From contig NC_009767.1 in NCBI RefSeq assembly GCF_000017805.1, positions 2,294,001 to 2,358,000 of the forward strand: a stretch of DNA of 64,000 bases. The letters are read 5' to 3'. Positions 34,879-42,605 of the stretch are shown piece after piece. A model generated the notes under the pieces. The model saw nothing but the letters and a program-made list of their open reading frames with translations, was not told where the DNA came from and searched no databases. This DNA is from Roseiflexus castenholzii DSM 13941 (lineage in GTDB: Bacteria > Chloroflexota > Chloroflexia > Chloroflexales > Roseiflexaceae). How positions within the stretch are numbered: position 1 is the stretch's first letter; every line of letters begins with the position of its first letter. The position numbers and the translations under genes were made by a program.

Positions 34879-36114
34879 ATGCCCGCTTCGGCGAAACTGG
34901 TTGCGCGCGCAATGGTCGGGTCTCCTATCGCGCGACCCTTTGGAGGGTGTTTGTTTGTTGCGGGGATGCTGGCGCTGCTCGGCTTTGCATTCCTGGGACA
35001 TTTGGCGCTCTGGATTCTGGAACCTGTTACTCGCGTCGGCATTTTTCTGACCGGTGTTCTGATCGGTACGGTTGCATCGCTTCCCCTTCTGGCGCTGCTG
35101 CGCTGGCTCGACCGGCGCGAGCGCGAGTCGCTCTGGCTGGCGATCGGCGCTGTGGTGTGGGGCGCCGTTATCAGCACCGGTCTCTCTGCCATCTTCAATG
35201 CGCTTGGCTTTGGCTTCATCTCGGTCAGCCTGGAGATCGTCGGCGGGGTCGATTCCGAATTGATCGGGCAGTTGCTTGCGGCGACGCTGGTTGCGCCGCC
35301 GGTTGAGGAAGCGTTCAAGGGGCTGGCGATCCTGGTGCTCTTCTGGTTTCTGCGCGCCGAGTTCGACAATGTGCGTGATGGTATCATCTATGGCGCTTTG
35401 GTCGGGATCGGATTCAATATCGCCGAGTATGCGCTTTATGTGATGCAGGGGTACGCCGAAAGCGGCGTCGCGCCTTTCGCCGAGCAGTTCGCCGGTCGTT
35501 TCGTCTTCCTCGGTTTCAATGGGCATATGCTCTGGAGCGCCATCTGCGGCGCTGGCGTCGGGTTTGCGCGCCAGTCAACTGGCGGCGGTTGCACCACGCT
35601 GGGAGCGCCGGTCGCCGGATACCTGGCGGCAACGTTCGGTCACGCACTCAACAATTCGGTTGGCGTCTTCCTTCTGGGAGTCATTCTGGTCGTGATGGGG
35701 TATGATGTCGAAGGCGGGTTGATGAGCGTCTCGCCTTTTGCGCTGTGGACGGCGGCAGCAATTATGAATGTGCTGGTGCAGGGCGTGTTCTACGTTGCGT
35801 TGCTGGTGTTGCTGGCGCTGACCTCGCGCTGGGAGCGCGAAGTGATCCGCACCTACCTGGCGGACGAGGTTGGCGTCAGCGTCACGCCCGAAGAGTATTC
35901 CGCAATTGTGAATGATCGTATGTTTGGCGCACTGGGAAGCCGCGGCACTCCGTGGCAGTTGGCGCTGGCGCAGAATGAACTGGCATTCCGCAAATGGCAC
36001 GTCGCGCGCGAAGGCGGCAACCCGGCGACCGATCCGCTGGTTGCGGCATGGCGCCAGGATATTGCGACGCTCCGTGAAGAATGGCTTCGTTCTCGACAGG
36101 TGAGTCAGGCATGA
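34879..36114 (+). CDS. PrsW-family intramembrane protease
   Basis: A 411-residue protein with about nine membrane helices and a C-terminal cytoplasmic tail of 90 residues. The PrsW signatures are PPVEEAFKGLAI near 139-150, GIGFNIAEYALY near 178, FLGFNGHMLWSAICGA near 213 and FGHALNNSVGV near 255, giving the conserved Glu and His residues. PrsW proteins cleave anti-sigma factors or related membrane proteins. It lies just after the MBL gene, and its stop overlaps the following Uma2 start. Confidence 0.9.
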   Translation: MPASAKLVARAMVGSPIARPFGGCLFVAGMLALLGFAFLGHLALWILEPVTRVGIFLTGVLIGTVASLPLLALLRWLDRRERESLWLAIGAVVWGAVISTGLSAIFNALGFGFISVSLEIVGGVDSELIGQLLAATLVAPPVEEAFKGLAILVLFWFLRAEFDNVRDGIIYGALVGIGFNIAEYALYVMQGYAESGVAPFAEQFAGRFVFLGFNGHMLWSAICGAGVGFARQSTGGGCTTLGAPVAGYLAATFGHALNNSVGVFLLGVILVVMGYDVEGGLMSVSPFALWTAAAIMNVLVQGVFYVALLVLLALTSRWEREVIRTYLADEVGVSVTPEEYSAIVNDRMFGALGSRGTPWQLALAQNELAFRKWHVAREGGNPATDPLVAAWRQDIATLREEWLRSRQVSQA

Positions 36115-36721
36115 CCGTGAAGACCGATCGGCGTCGTGCGCTGGCGATGACCATTCCAGAGGCGCCGGTCTGGCGGTTGAGCCTGGAGCAGTGCTATCAC
36201 ATAATCCAGACCGGCATCCGCACCGACGATGATTCCGTCGAGTTTCTCGAAGGGTTGTTGGTGACGAGCACGCCCAAAAATTCGTCGTATAACCTTGCGG
36301 CACATTTGACACGCAACGCGCTTACGCAGGTTGTGCCAGCGCAATGGTATATTGATGCGCAGGAACCATTCACCGCTGACGTGAGCGAGCCGGAACCGGA
36401 TGTTCTGGTCGTCTGTGGCGAGCGCCGTATCACGGTCACCACCCGCAGGACATTGCGCTGGTTGTGGAAGTGGCAGATACCACGCTCAAGCGGGATCGAA
36501 CCGGTATGAACGCTTGAACCGGCGTCTCTGTGACAGGGTGGAAGTGGCAGATACCACGCTCAAGCGGGATCGAACCCTGAAGAAGCGGATGTATGCACGC
36601 GCAATCAGTCTACTGGATCGTCAGTCTTGTCGAGCGCAAGGTTGAATGGTATGCACAGCCTTCGGTTGCTGGAGGGGAAGTCGATTGTGCGCAACGCCGT
36701 GATGTTCTCGAAGACGATGTA
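36111..36721 (+). pseudogene. Broken Uma2-family endonuclease-like gene
   Basis: Starts at an ATG overlapping the PrsW stop. The N-terminal half is good Uma2 sequence (VEFLEGLLV near 43, EPEPDVLVVCGER near 95). After a frameshift near 36430 the family strand IALVVEVADTTLKRDR is found in another frame, and after a second shift near 36595 VYWIVSLVERKVEWYAQPS. A 39-bp segment is present twice (36464-36502, 36538-36576), adding 74 bp. The C-terminal end runs into a MITE-like element at 36722. Uma2 proteins are PD-(D/E)XK-fold proteins of unclear role; this copy cannot make the full product. Confidence 0.8.
36464..36576. repeat. 39-bp direct repeat inside the Uma2 pseudogene
   Basis: Two identical copies (36464-36502 and 36538-36576) start GTGGAAGTGGCAGATACC, with 35 bp of other sequence between. 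The 74-bp addition is not a multiple of three. Confidence 0.9.
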
Positions 36722-36869
36722 ATACCAATGACCTGTGACCATCCGGCATGGTCACCCCGAGCCGCGCGAGGGGTCGTGCGCGACCCGCTTCGATTCCGCG
36801 CTGCGCGCGGCATGACCCGTCGCTGCGCGCGGCATGACCCGCATGCGGCATCTTCAATCGTCATTGGTA
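36722..36869. mobile_element. MITE-like element, copy 1
   Basis: 148 bp bounded by a perfect 11-bp terminal inverted repeat ATACCAATGAC/GTCATTGGTAT. Inside are palindromes GTGACCAT-N5-ATGGTCAC and GGGTCG-TGCG-CGACCC. It has no coding capacity. A closely related copy is at 39812-39938. Confidence 0.7.
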
Positions 36870-36960
36870 TAATCCCGGTCGTTCTCGACGACGTAGAGAT
36901 CGCGCGCCTCCCGGCGCGTGATCGGTTGCCCTGAATATCTTCCGCGAAAGTGAGAACCAA

Positions 36961-37845
36961 ATGTCGCGTCTTGTTGCTGTTGGTCTGGTGCAAATGCGCA
37001 TGACCGATGATCCGCAGCGGAACTTCGGCGCAGCCGTGGAAGGCATCCGAGAGGCTGCCGCGCGCGGTGCGCAGATTGTCTGTCTGCCGGAACTGTTTCG
37101 TTCGCTCTACTTCTGCCAGAGCGAAGACCATCGCCATTTCGCGCTGGCGGAGCCGATCCCCGGTCCGTCCACCGAGGCGTTGAGCGCACTGGCGCGCGAC
37201 CTTGGCGTGGTGATCATCGCCAGTCTGTTCGAGAAGCGCGCCGAGGGGTTGTATCACAACACTGCCGCCGTCATCGATGCTGATGGTCGCTACCTGGGCA
37301 AATACCGCAAGATGCACATTCCTGATGATCCGCTGTACTACGAGAAGTTCTATTTCACCCCCGGCGACCTGGGGTTTAAGGTCTTTGCAACGCGCTATGC
37401 GCGCGCTGGCGTTCTCATCTGCTGGGATCAATGGTACCCCGAAGCAGCGCGCCTCACGGCGCTGCGCGGCGCTGATATTCTCTTTTACCCCACGGCGATT
37501 GGCTGGCATCCCCAAGAGAAGGACGCATACGGCGCAGCGCAGCACGCGAGTTGGGAAATCATCCAGCGGTCCCACGGCATTGCCAATGGGTGTTACGTCG
37601 TCAGCGTCAATCGCACCGGGCACGAAGGCGACTCGGACGGTGGCATCGAGTTCTGGGGTCAGAGTTTTGTTTCCGATCCATCTGGAACGATCCTGGCAAA
37701 GGCAGCGGTTGATCGTCCAGACGTGCTGGTGGTGTCGATTGATCTGGCGCGTATCGACGAACAGCGCACCCACTGGCCCTTCCTGCGCGACCGGCGGATC
37801 GATGCGTATGGCGAGATGACCAGGCGCTATATCGATGAGGAGTGA
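36961..37845 (+). CDS. aguB: N-carbamoylputrescine amidase
   Basis: Nitrilase-superfamily amidase that hydrolyses N-carbamoylputrescine to putrescine, CO2 and ammonia. The catalytic triad regions are the Glu in VCLPELFRSLYFC near 45, the Lys in GKYRKMHIPDDP near 120 and the Cys in VLICWDQWYPEAARL near 154. HEGDSDGGIEFWGQS is a family-specific stretch. The length of 294 is typical. It directly precedes aguA, giving the agmatine route to putrescine. Confidence 0.93.
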   Translation: MSRLVAVGLVQMRMTDDPQRNFGAAVEGIREAAARGAQIVCLPELFRSLYFCQSEDHRHFALAEPIPGPSTEALSALARDLGVVIIASLFEKRAEGLYHNTAAVIDADGRYLGKYRKMHIPDDPLYYEKFYFTPGDLGFKVFATRYARAGVLICWDQWYPEAARLTALRGADILFYPTAIGWHPQEKDAYGAAQHASWEIIQRSHGIANGCYVVSVNRTGHEGDSDGGIEFWGQSFVSDPSGTILAKAAVDRPDVLVVSIDLARIDEQRTHWPFLRDRRIDAYGEMTRRYIDEE

Positions 37846-37855
37846 CACAGCAACG

Positions 37856-38902
37856 ATGACGACATCCCAACCGACGCCAGCCCAACTCGGATACCGGATG
37901 CCGGCTGAGTGGGCGCCACACCAAGCGACCTGGCTCTCCTGGCCCCACAACGAGGAGTCGTGGCCCGGCAAACTGCACATCGTCCTGCCGATCTATGCGC
38001 GCATGGTCGCTGCGCTGGCGCGCTCCGAAACCGTTCACATCAACGTCAACGACGAAGCAATGGAAGAAGAAGCGTGTCGATTACTGCACAGCGTCGGCGC
38101 CGAAGGCGACATTCACTTTCATCATTTTCCCACCAACGATGCCTGGTGCCGTGACCACGGCGCGATCTTCGTTGTGCGCGATGGCGACGATCCCCTGGCA
38201 GCGATCAGGTGGGAGTACAACGCCTGGGGTGGCAAGTACCCGCCCTTCGATCTGGACCGGCAGATTCCCCGGCGCATGGCGGAGGCGCTGGGGGCGCCCT
38301 GCTTCGATGGCGGCATGGTGTTGGAAGGCGGCTCGATCGATGTCAATGGCGAAGGACTGTTGCTCACGACCGAGGCTTGCCTGCTCAACCCCAATCGCAA
38401 TCCGCATCTCACCCGCGAGCAGATCGAGCAGCGATTGTGCGATTATCTGGGTGTCTCAACGGTGCTCTGGCTTGGCGATGGGATCGTAGGCGACGACACC
38501 GATGGGCACGTTGACGACCTGACCCGCTTTGTCGCGCCCGACACCGTTGTGACTGCGGTGGAAAGCGATCCGTCGGATGAGAATTACGACGCGCTCCAGG
38601 AAAATCTCCGTCGTCTGCGGCGCATGACCGATCACCGCGGCGGGGCGCTGCGGATCGTCGCACTGCCGATGCCACCTGCAATTGTGTATGAAGGGCGGCG
38701 CCTGCCCGCTTCCTACGCGAACTTTTACATTGCCAATCGTGTTGTGCTGCTCCCCACGTTCAACCACCCGAACGACGACCGCGCAGCAGCGATCCTGGCG
38801 GAACTTTTTCCGACACGCGAGATTGTGGGGATTGACTGCACCGATATGGTGTGGGGGCTTGGCGCCTGGCACTGCCTGACGCAGCAGGTTCCGGCGGTGT
38901 AA
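37856..38902 (+). CDS. aguA: Agmatine deiminase
   Basis: Guanidino-modifying enzyme converting agmatine to N-carbamoylputrescine and ammonia. Signature regions are MPAEWAPHQATWLSWPHN at the N-terminus, NDAWCRDHGAIFV near residue 94, VLEGGSIDVNGEG near 155, DGHVDDLTRFV near 215 and the catalytic Cys in LGAWHCLTQQ near the C-terminus. About 348 residues, usual size. The start could be 37835 or 37856; 37856 gives the normal N-terminus. It follows aguB within 10 bp, so the two act as an operon. Confidence 0.94.
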   Translation: MTTSQPTPAQLGYRMPAEWAPHQATWLSWPHNEESWPGKLHIVLPIYARMVAALARSETVHINVNDEAMEEEACRLLHSVGAEGDIHFHHFPTNDAWCRDHGAIFVVRDGDDPLAAIRWEYNAWGGKYPPFDLDRQIPRRMAEALGAPCFDGGMVLEGGSIDVNGEGLLLTTEACLLNPNRNPHLTREQIEQRLCDYLGVSTVLWLGDGIVGDDTDGHVDDLTRFVAPDTVVTAVESDPSDENYDALQENLRRLRRMTDHRGGALRIVALPMPPAIVYEGRRLPASYANFYIANRVVLLPTFNHPNDDRAAAILAELFPTREIVGIDCTDMVWGLGAWHCLTQQVPAV

Positions 38903-38918
38903 CGCAAACGACGAGCGC

Positions 38919-39737
38919 TCACCCGGCGATCCAGGCGTACATACCGGCAGCGACAGCGCCGCCTGCCAGCGAACTGAGAAAGTTGACCATGTCGTTGTTC
39001 ATCCAGCGCCATCCGCGCACCAGGGGAAAGACGCGTCCTTCGCGCGATGCGCGCTTCTCGGTTTCGCCAGTTGGCGAGAGATACATTGCCTGCACCGTTG
39101 CGCCAAGCAGACTATCGAGCAAACTGCCGCCGACGCCTCCGGCGAGCGCTACCGGCAATAACAGAGGAAGCCAGATTTCGCGCTCAACTGCCATCAACCC
39201 CAGTGTTGCAGCGCCGATCAGGAACGCGCCTGCGGCGGAAGCGCCGAACCCGTAGATCGTCACACCGCCCGATGTGCCTGGCGGCACGACCCGACCAGAG
39301 GTGATCAGACGCGGCGAATGTGGGCTGAGGACGCCAATTTCGGTTGCCCAGGTATCGGCGGTTACCGTTGCCATGATGCCGACATATGCCGCCAGCAGCA
39401 CAGTTGGCTCGCCAGCCAGTCCATAGACCAGCGCAAGCGTTGCACCTGCGCCGCCATTGGCGAGCGCCTGCCAGAGATCGCGCCGTCCACCCTTCTCGAA
39501 CTTCTCACCGGCGATGCGCTGCTTCTGCGCCTGCCGAAAATGAGAGAGCGCGCTGGATGTCACAAAAAAGACAATCAGCACGCATCCCCACGTCCACCCG
39601 CCAAAACCGAAGGTCAACGTTCCGGTGACAACGGCGCCAAGCCAGCCGCTGAGGTCGAGCGATTGTCTGCGGTAAGCGACAGCGCCGATGACGGTGCTCA
39701 ACACCAATCCGGCAGCAATGCGAGGAACATCGATCAT
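38919..39737 (-). CDS. DUF92 membrane protein (VTE6-like kinase family)
   Basis: Integral membrane protein of 272 residues with about six helices. DUF92 includes plant VTE6 phytyl-phosphate kinase and relatives. Conserved pieces are DLSGWLGAVVTGTLTFGFGGW near residue 25-45, a RDLWQALANGGAGA segment near 83, and ATVTADTWATEIG near 117 with SGGVTIYG near 150. In a phototroph a role in phytol or isoprenoid phosphate metabolism is plausible but unproven. The start at 39737 is preferred; the open frame extends upstream into a MITE-like repeat. Confidence 0.78.
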   Translation of the reverse strand: MIDVPRIAAGLVLSTVIGAVAYRRQSLDLSGWLGAVVTGTLTFGFGGWTWGCVLIVFFVTSSALSHFRQAQKQRIAGEKFEKGGRRDLWQALANGGAGATLALVYGLAGEPTVLLAAYVGIMATVTADTWATEIGVLSPHSPRLITSGRVVPPGTSGGVTIYGFGASAAGAFLIGAATLGLMAVEREIWLPLLLPVALAGGVGGSLLDSLLGATVQAMYLSPTGETEKRASREGRVFPLVRGWRWMNNDMVNFLSSLAGGAVAAGMYAWIAG

Positions 39738-39811
39738 AGCGTTTTCCATCGGGAATGGAACGCCATGCATCATACCACAAGGTGAGAGGTGTGAGGGGCG
39801 AGTACAAGGTA

Positions 39812-39938
39812 ATACCAATGACCTGTGACCATCCGGCATGGTCACCCCGAGCAGCGCGAGGGGTCGTGCGCGACCCGCTCAGATTCTGCGCTGCGCTCGG
39901 AATGCCAAGCATGCCGCATCTTCAATCGTAGTTGGTAT
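39812..39938. mobile_element. MITE-like element, copy 2
   Basis: 127 bp with left end ATACCAATGAC identical to copy 1 and right end GTAGTTGGTAT, two mismatches. The first 80 bp are almost identical to the element at 36722, including the GTGACCAT palindrome. It lies just upstream of the DUF92 start. Confidence 0.7.
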
Positions 39939-40191
39939 AAATGGAGGGACGCGGCGGTGCCATATCCGGTGGCAGTGCCGCGCCCGGTGTGGAAGGGGGA
40001 AGGCGGCGCAAGAAGCCAGGCACGAGGCGCGAGGAACAGGTAGGAAGGTTGAAGGTGAGAGAGTTGAGGGCATGAACCTGCTCAATCTTTGAGGTTTCAG
40101 TCACTGCCCCTTTCCCCCGGAGGAACGTTGCCTGCGGAACAGTCCTCGTTTGCCCCAGGCACGTTAACCTCAAAAGTTCTGGTAGAAGGAA
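39939..40191. other. Intergenic region with GAGG-rich and CCCCTGA-type repeats
   Basis: Short GAGGCGCGAGG stretches (about 40020-40035) resemble array A units. ACCCCTG heptads at about 40195-40211 run into the 3' end of the SRPBCC gene. No gene is seen. Confidence 0.45.
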
Positions 40192-40704
40192 CTAACCCCT
40201 GACCCCTGACCCCTCGATCCGCCGGGCAAGCGCACTCAGCGCCTGATCGAGGTCTGGTCCGATCATACTGGCGACCTGATCCGCAGGCACCATAGCAGCC
40301 AGCGGTCCGAGCATCGGCGCAAGGTCAATCGTCAGTTTGACACGCAGATCGGTGCCTTTCCCCTCCGGCACGAACGACCAGTGCGACTCAACGGTCACCG
40401 GGTGGCGCGACGTAAAGACGACTTCCTGATCCTGCTTCCAGCGCACATCGCCTTCGGATCGAATAGTGGCAAACGGTCCCATTGCCATGTGTGTGGCGAC
40501 ACGCGCACTTGATGCGCCACGGTGCAATACCTCAACTTTTTTTACTCGTGGAAGCAACCCTGCCAGCGTCTGCGGATCAGACAGCGTGGCAAACACGCGA
40601 TCCGCGCTCGCCGCAATGCGTCGGTTGCGCTCGACTGTCACGACCAGACCGTTATTCGTCTTTGTTTTGTCCCACGTCAGATTACCAGATCGGACCGTGT
40701 TCAT
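40192..40704 (-). CDS. SRPBCC-family ligand-binding protein
   Basis: A 170-residue cytoplasmic protein of the START/SRPBCC (polyketide-cyclase/CoxG-like) fold, which binds hydrophobic ligands. The pattern IAASADRVFATLSDPQTLAG near residue 30, alternating strands around 60-130 and the long C-terminal helix (DQVASMIGPDLDQALSALAR) are typical. AGGAGGCG stands before the ATG. Its last residues (GSGVRG) and stop are encoded by a GGGTCAG heptamer repeat, so the natural C-terminus may have been altered. Confidence 0.75.
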   Translation of the reverse strand: MNTVRSGNLTWDKTKTNNGLVVTVERNRRIAASADRVFATLSDPQTLAGLLPRVKKVEVLHRGASSARVATHMAMGPFATIRSEGDVRWKQDQEVVFTSRHPVTVESHWSFVPEGKGTDLRVKLTIDLAPMLGPLAAMVPADQVASMIGPDLDQALSALARRIEGSGVRG

Positions 40705-41101
40705 GGGCGCCTCCTACGCGGCAGATCGCCGCGACCGTCATGGATACGACGAGCGTTGCAGGCATGGGGGTTGCGAGATGCGTGACCTTGCGACACTCTT
40801 ATGATACTACGATTTTGTGCAATCAGTGGATGCAAGGTGTGCAATTGCCGAATGGATGGTGCATTGACTCAATGCTCTCTCATCACACCCTGTACCAGAT
40901 CGCGGAAAGGGCGGGTCTCAGACCTGTCGCTACCCGCCTCTTACGACAACCCGGCAGACGCAGGCGATGATCCGCTCCACCCGTACACTGCCCGCCGTTC
41001 GTCTGCAATCGAGGACATCGACCAATCCGTAAGAAGCCGTTTCAATCCGCGCGTATCTGTGCGCTATCACACGCCTGACCATGCCACAACGAAACAAGGT
41101 A
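40705..41101. other. Intergenic region upstream of the 61-residue gene
   Basis: About 400 bp without a convincing gene. Around 40910-40945, AGGGCGGGTCTCAGACCTGTC resembles a diverged unit of the palindromic array at 61.2 kb. Confidence 0.4.
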
Positions 41102-41110
41102 TGGTATAAT
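41102..41110 (+). promoter_or_regulatory. Extended -10 promoter
   Basis: TGG followed by a perfect TATAAT (41105-41110), 57 bp before the ATG of the 61-residue protein. A -35 box is weak, as is usual for extended -10 promoters. Confidence 0.6.
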
Positions 41111-41166
41111 ATCGAAAGAGAAAGACTTCCTGCATCATTCGACATCTGGCAACGGAGATCGTTATC

Positions 41167-41352
41167 ATGGCAGAAAAGAAATCGAAAACCGACGTTACCG
41201 CGCGTGACAAGAGCGGCAGGGTAACCAATCACAACTGCGCAAACTGTGGTGAGCGCATTATGAACGACCGCGAGATGGTTGTGGTTATGGACGGTCGGCG
41301 TCGCAACAAGACGTATCATCACCGTGCCTGCTTCCAGAAAGCAGTCGCATAA
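41167..41352 (+). CDS. Small treble-clef/zinc-binding protein
   Basis: A 61-residue basic protein. CANCGERI (Cys 20 and 23) followed by YHHRACFQ near 51-57 gives a CxxC...H/C ligand set like one half of a LIM domain. It has a good extended -10 promoter and CGGAGA before the ATG, and it stands alone, so it appears to be expressed as a separate protein. The function is unknown; binding to nucleic acid or protein is possible. Confidence 0.65.
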   Translation: MAEKKSKTDVTARDKSGRVTNHNCANCGERIMNDREMVVVMDGRRRNKTYHHRACFQKAVA

Positions 41353-41432
41353 GCGCGTCGCCGGTTTTTCAGCGAGCTTTATCGGCTCATCCGTTGTGTG
41401 CGGGTGAGCCGATCTGTTCTCTGAGGCATCGT

Positions 41433-42305
41433 ATGGTCGAAGATCGCACGCAGATCGAGTTTCCGGCGCAGGGTGCAACAACGGTTGCGCTCTGTGAGCC
41501 ATTTGGCGTGTTGTGCTGTCGCGCCTCCGGTCCAGGAGGGCATCCGCTGCGTGTGCTGATCGATACCGGGACCGATCCATCAGCAGTGGATGCTCGGCTT
41601 GTGCATCGTCTTGCGCTGCCAACCGGCGGCAGCGGCATCGGGCAGGGCGCCGCCAATACCGTTGCGTTCACCGAAGCGGTCTTTCCCTGGCTGCGCCTGG
41701 GCAATGCTGATGCTCCCGGCAACCAGGCGCTGACCGTCCGCGATCTCTATGCGCCAGCGCTCGATCTGAGCGGGTTGCCCTTTGCCGTGGATGTGGTGAT
41801 CGGGTATAGCGTCCTGCGCCATTTGACGCTGCGGATCGACTTTCGGACCCGCTCACTGACACTGGCGCATCCCGATCTCGGATTTCCGTCCATCGGCTCC
41901 TCTGGTGTCGTGATGCCACTCTCGTTCTTCGAGCATTTCCCGGCAATCGGCAATCTGGTCATCGATGGTGTGGTCATCCCGCAGGCGACGATCGACACCG
42001 GCTCGAACGCTGCAATTACCGTTGGTCCCGACCTGGCGGTGCGTCTGGGGTTGCGCAGGAATGGCGCAGATGTGCGCATCGTTCGGGGGGAAGGCTTCGG
42101 CGGCGGCGGCGATGTGTTGCGTCGCCGGTTCGATCAGGTGCGTCTGGGTCCGTTTACCCTGACGAATATCGATATTGATGCTCCGCTCACCTGGGGAGGC
42201 GATCTGGGGCGCGCATCACGCGCCAATATTGGCATGCCATTGCTGGCGCGCTTCGCAACTGTCGTGATCGACTATGGGCGGGAGCAGGCGGGATTTGAGC
42301 CTTAA
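41433..42305 (+). CDS. Two-lobed retropepsin-like aspartic protease
   Basis: A 290-residue protein with two aspartic-protease half-sites: LIDTGTDPSAV near residue 44 and TIDTGSNAAIT near 187. Each is followed about 80-90 residues later by a hydrophobic-Gly strand (VVIGYSVLRH and ANIGMPLLAR). Both lobes in one chain resemble pepsin in layout but retropepsins in motif. There is no signal peptide or membrane helix, so it appears cytoplasmic. The start at 41433 is chosen over a longer frame because LCEPFGV-type sequence begins soon after. The substrate is unknown. Confidence 0.78.
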   Translation: MVEDRTQIEFPAQGATTVALCEPFGVLCCRASGPGGHPLRVLIDTGTDPSAVDARLVHRLALPTGGSGIGQGAANTVAFTEAVFPWLRLGNADAPGNQALTVRDLYAPALDLSGLPFAVDVVIGYSVLRHLTLRIDFRTRSLTLAHPDLGFPSIGSSGVVMPLSFFEHFPAIGNLVIDGVVIPQATIDTGSNAAITVGPDLAVRLGLRRNGADVRIVRGEGFGGGGDVLRRRFDQVRLGPFTLTNIDIDAPLTWGGDLGRASRANIGMPLLARFATVVIDYGREQAGFEP

Positions 42306-42330
42306 TGCGCGCATCGCAAGTGATGGACGG

Positions 42331-42363
42331 CAACGCCTGCCTGTGAGGTTCGGGCAGGCGTTG
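42331..42363. terminator. Perfect 11-bp hairpin between convergent genes
   Basis: CAACGCCTGCC (42331-42341) pairs with GGCAGGCGTTG (42353-42363). It lies 25 bp after the aspartic protease stop and before the 3' end of the minus-strand 30-residue gene. There is no U-tract; it is probably bidirectional. Confidence 0.6.
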
Positions 42364-42420
42364 GTAGCGGGTTCGTGGCTCACGCGCCACCATGCAGGCA
42401 GCAAGGGGTGGACCGGGCAA

Positions 42421-42513
42421 CTACATGCACTTCGGGCATTCTTCATCGGCATATGGTCCGTGATCGGGGCAATCGCCACCTGGCGCATCATCCGGCAGAT
42501 CGTCGTAATCCAT
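42421..42513 (-). CDS. 30-residue cysteine-containing miniprotein
   Basis: ATG at 42513 with GGAGGAG nine bases upstream encodes MDYDDLPDDAP followed by CPDHGPY and ECPKCM. The CxxH...CxxC arrangement suggests a zinc knuckle like those in rubredoxin-type or HypA-type ribbons. It is acidic and stands alone between the flippase and the aspartic protease. It is likely genuine because of the strong ribosome site and the ordered metal ligands. The function is unknown. Confidence 0.55.
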   Translation of the reverse strand: MDYDDLPDDAPGGDCPDHGPYADEECPKCM

Positions 42514-42605
42514 AGCGTTGGCTCCTCCACTACACAGGAGATCGTGATGGAAGAACCTTACGCCACGGAAACGTGTACTACCAAGATCAGAACATGACGG
42601 TACGA

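Noticed and set aside
34240..35526. A 428-codon minus-strand frame opposite the MBL and PrsW genes
   Set aside because: Antisense shadow of two well-supported genes, rich in Arg, His and Gln as expected from the GC-rich complement.
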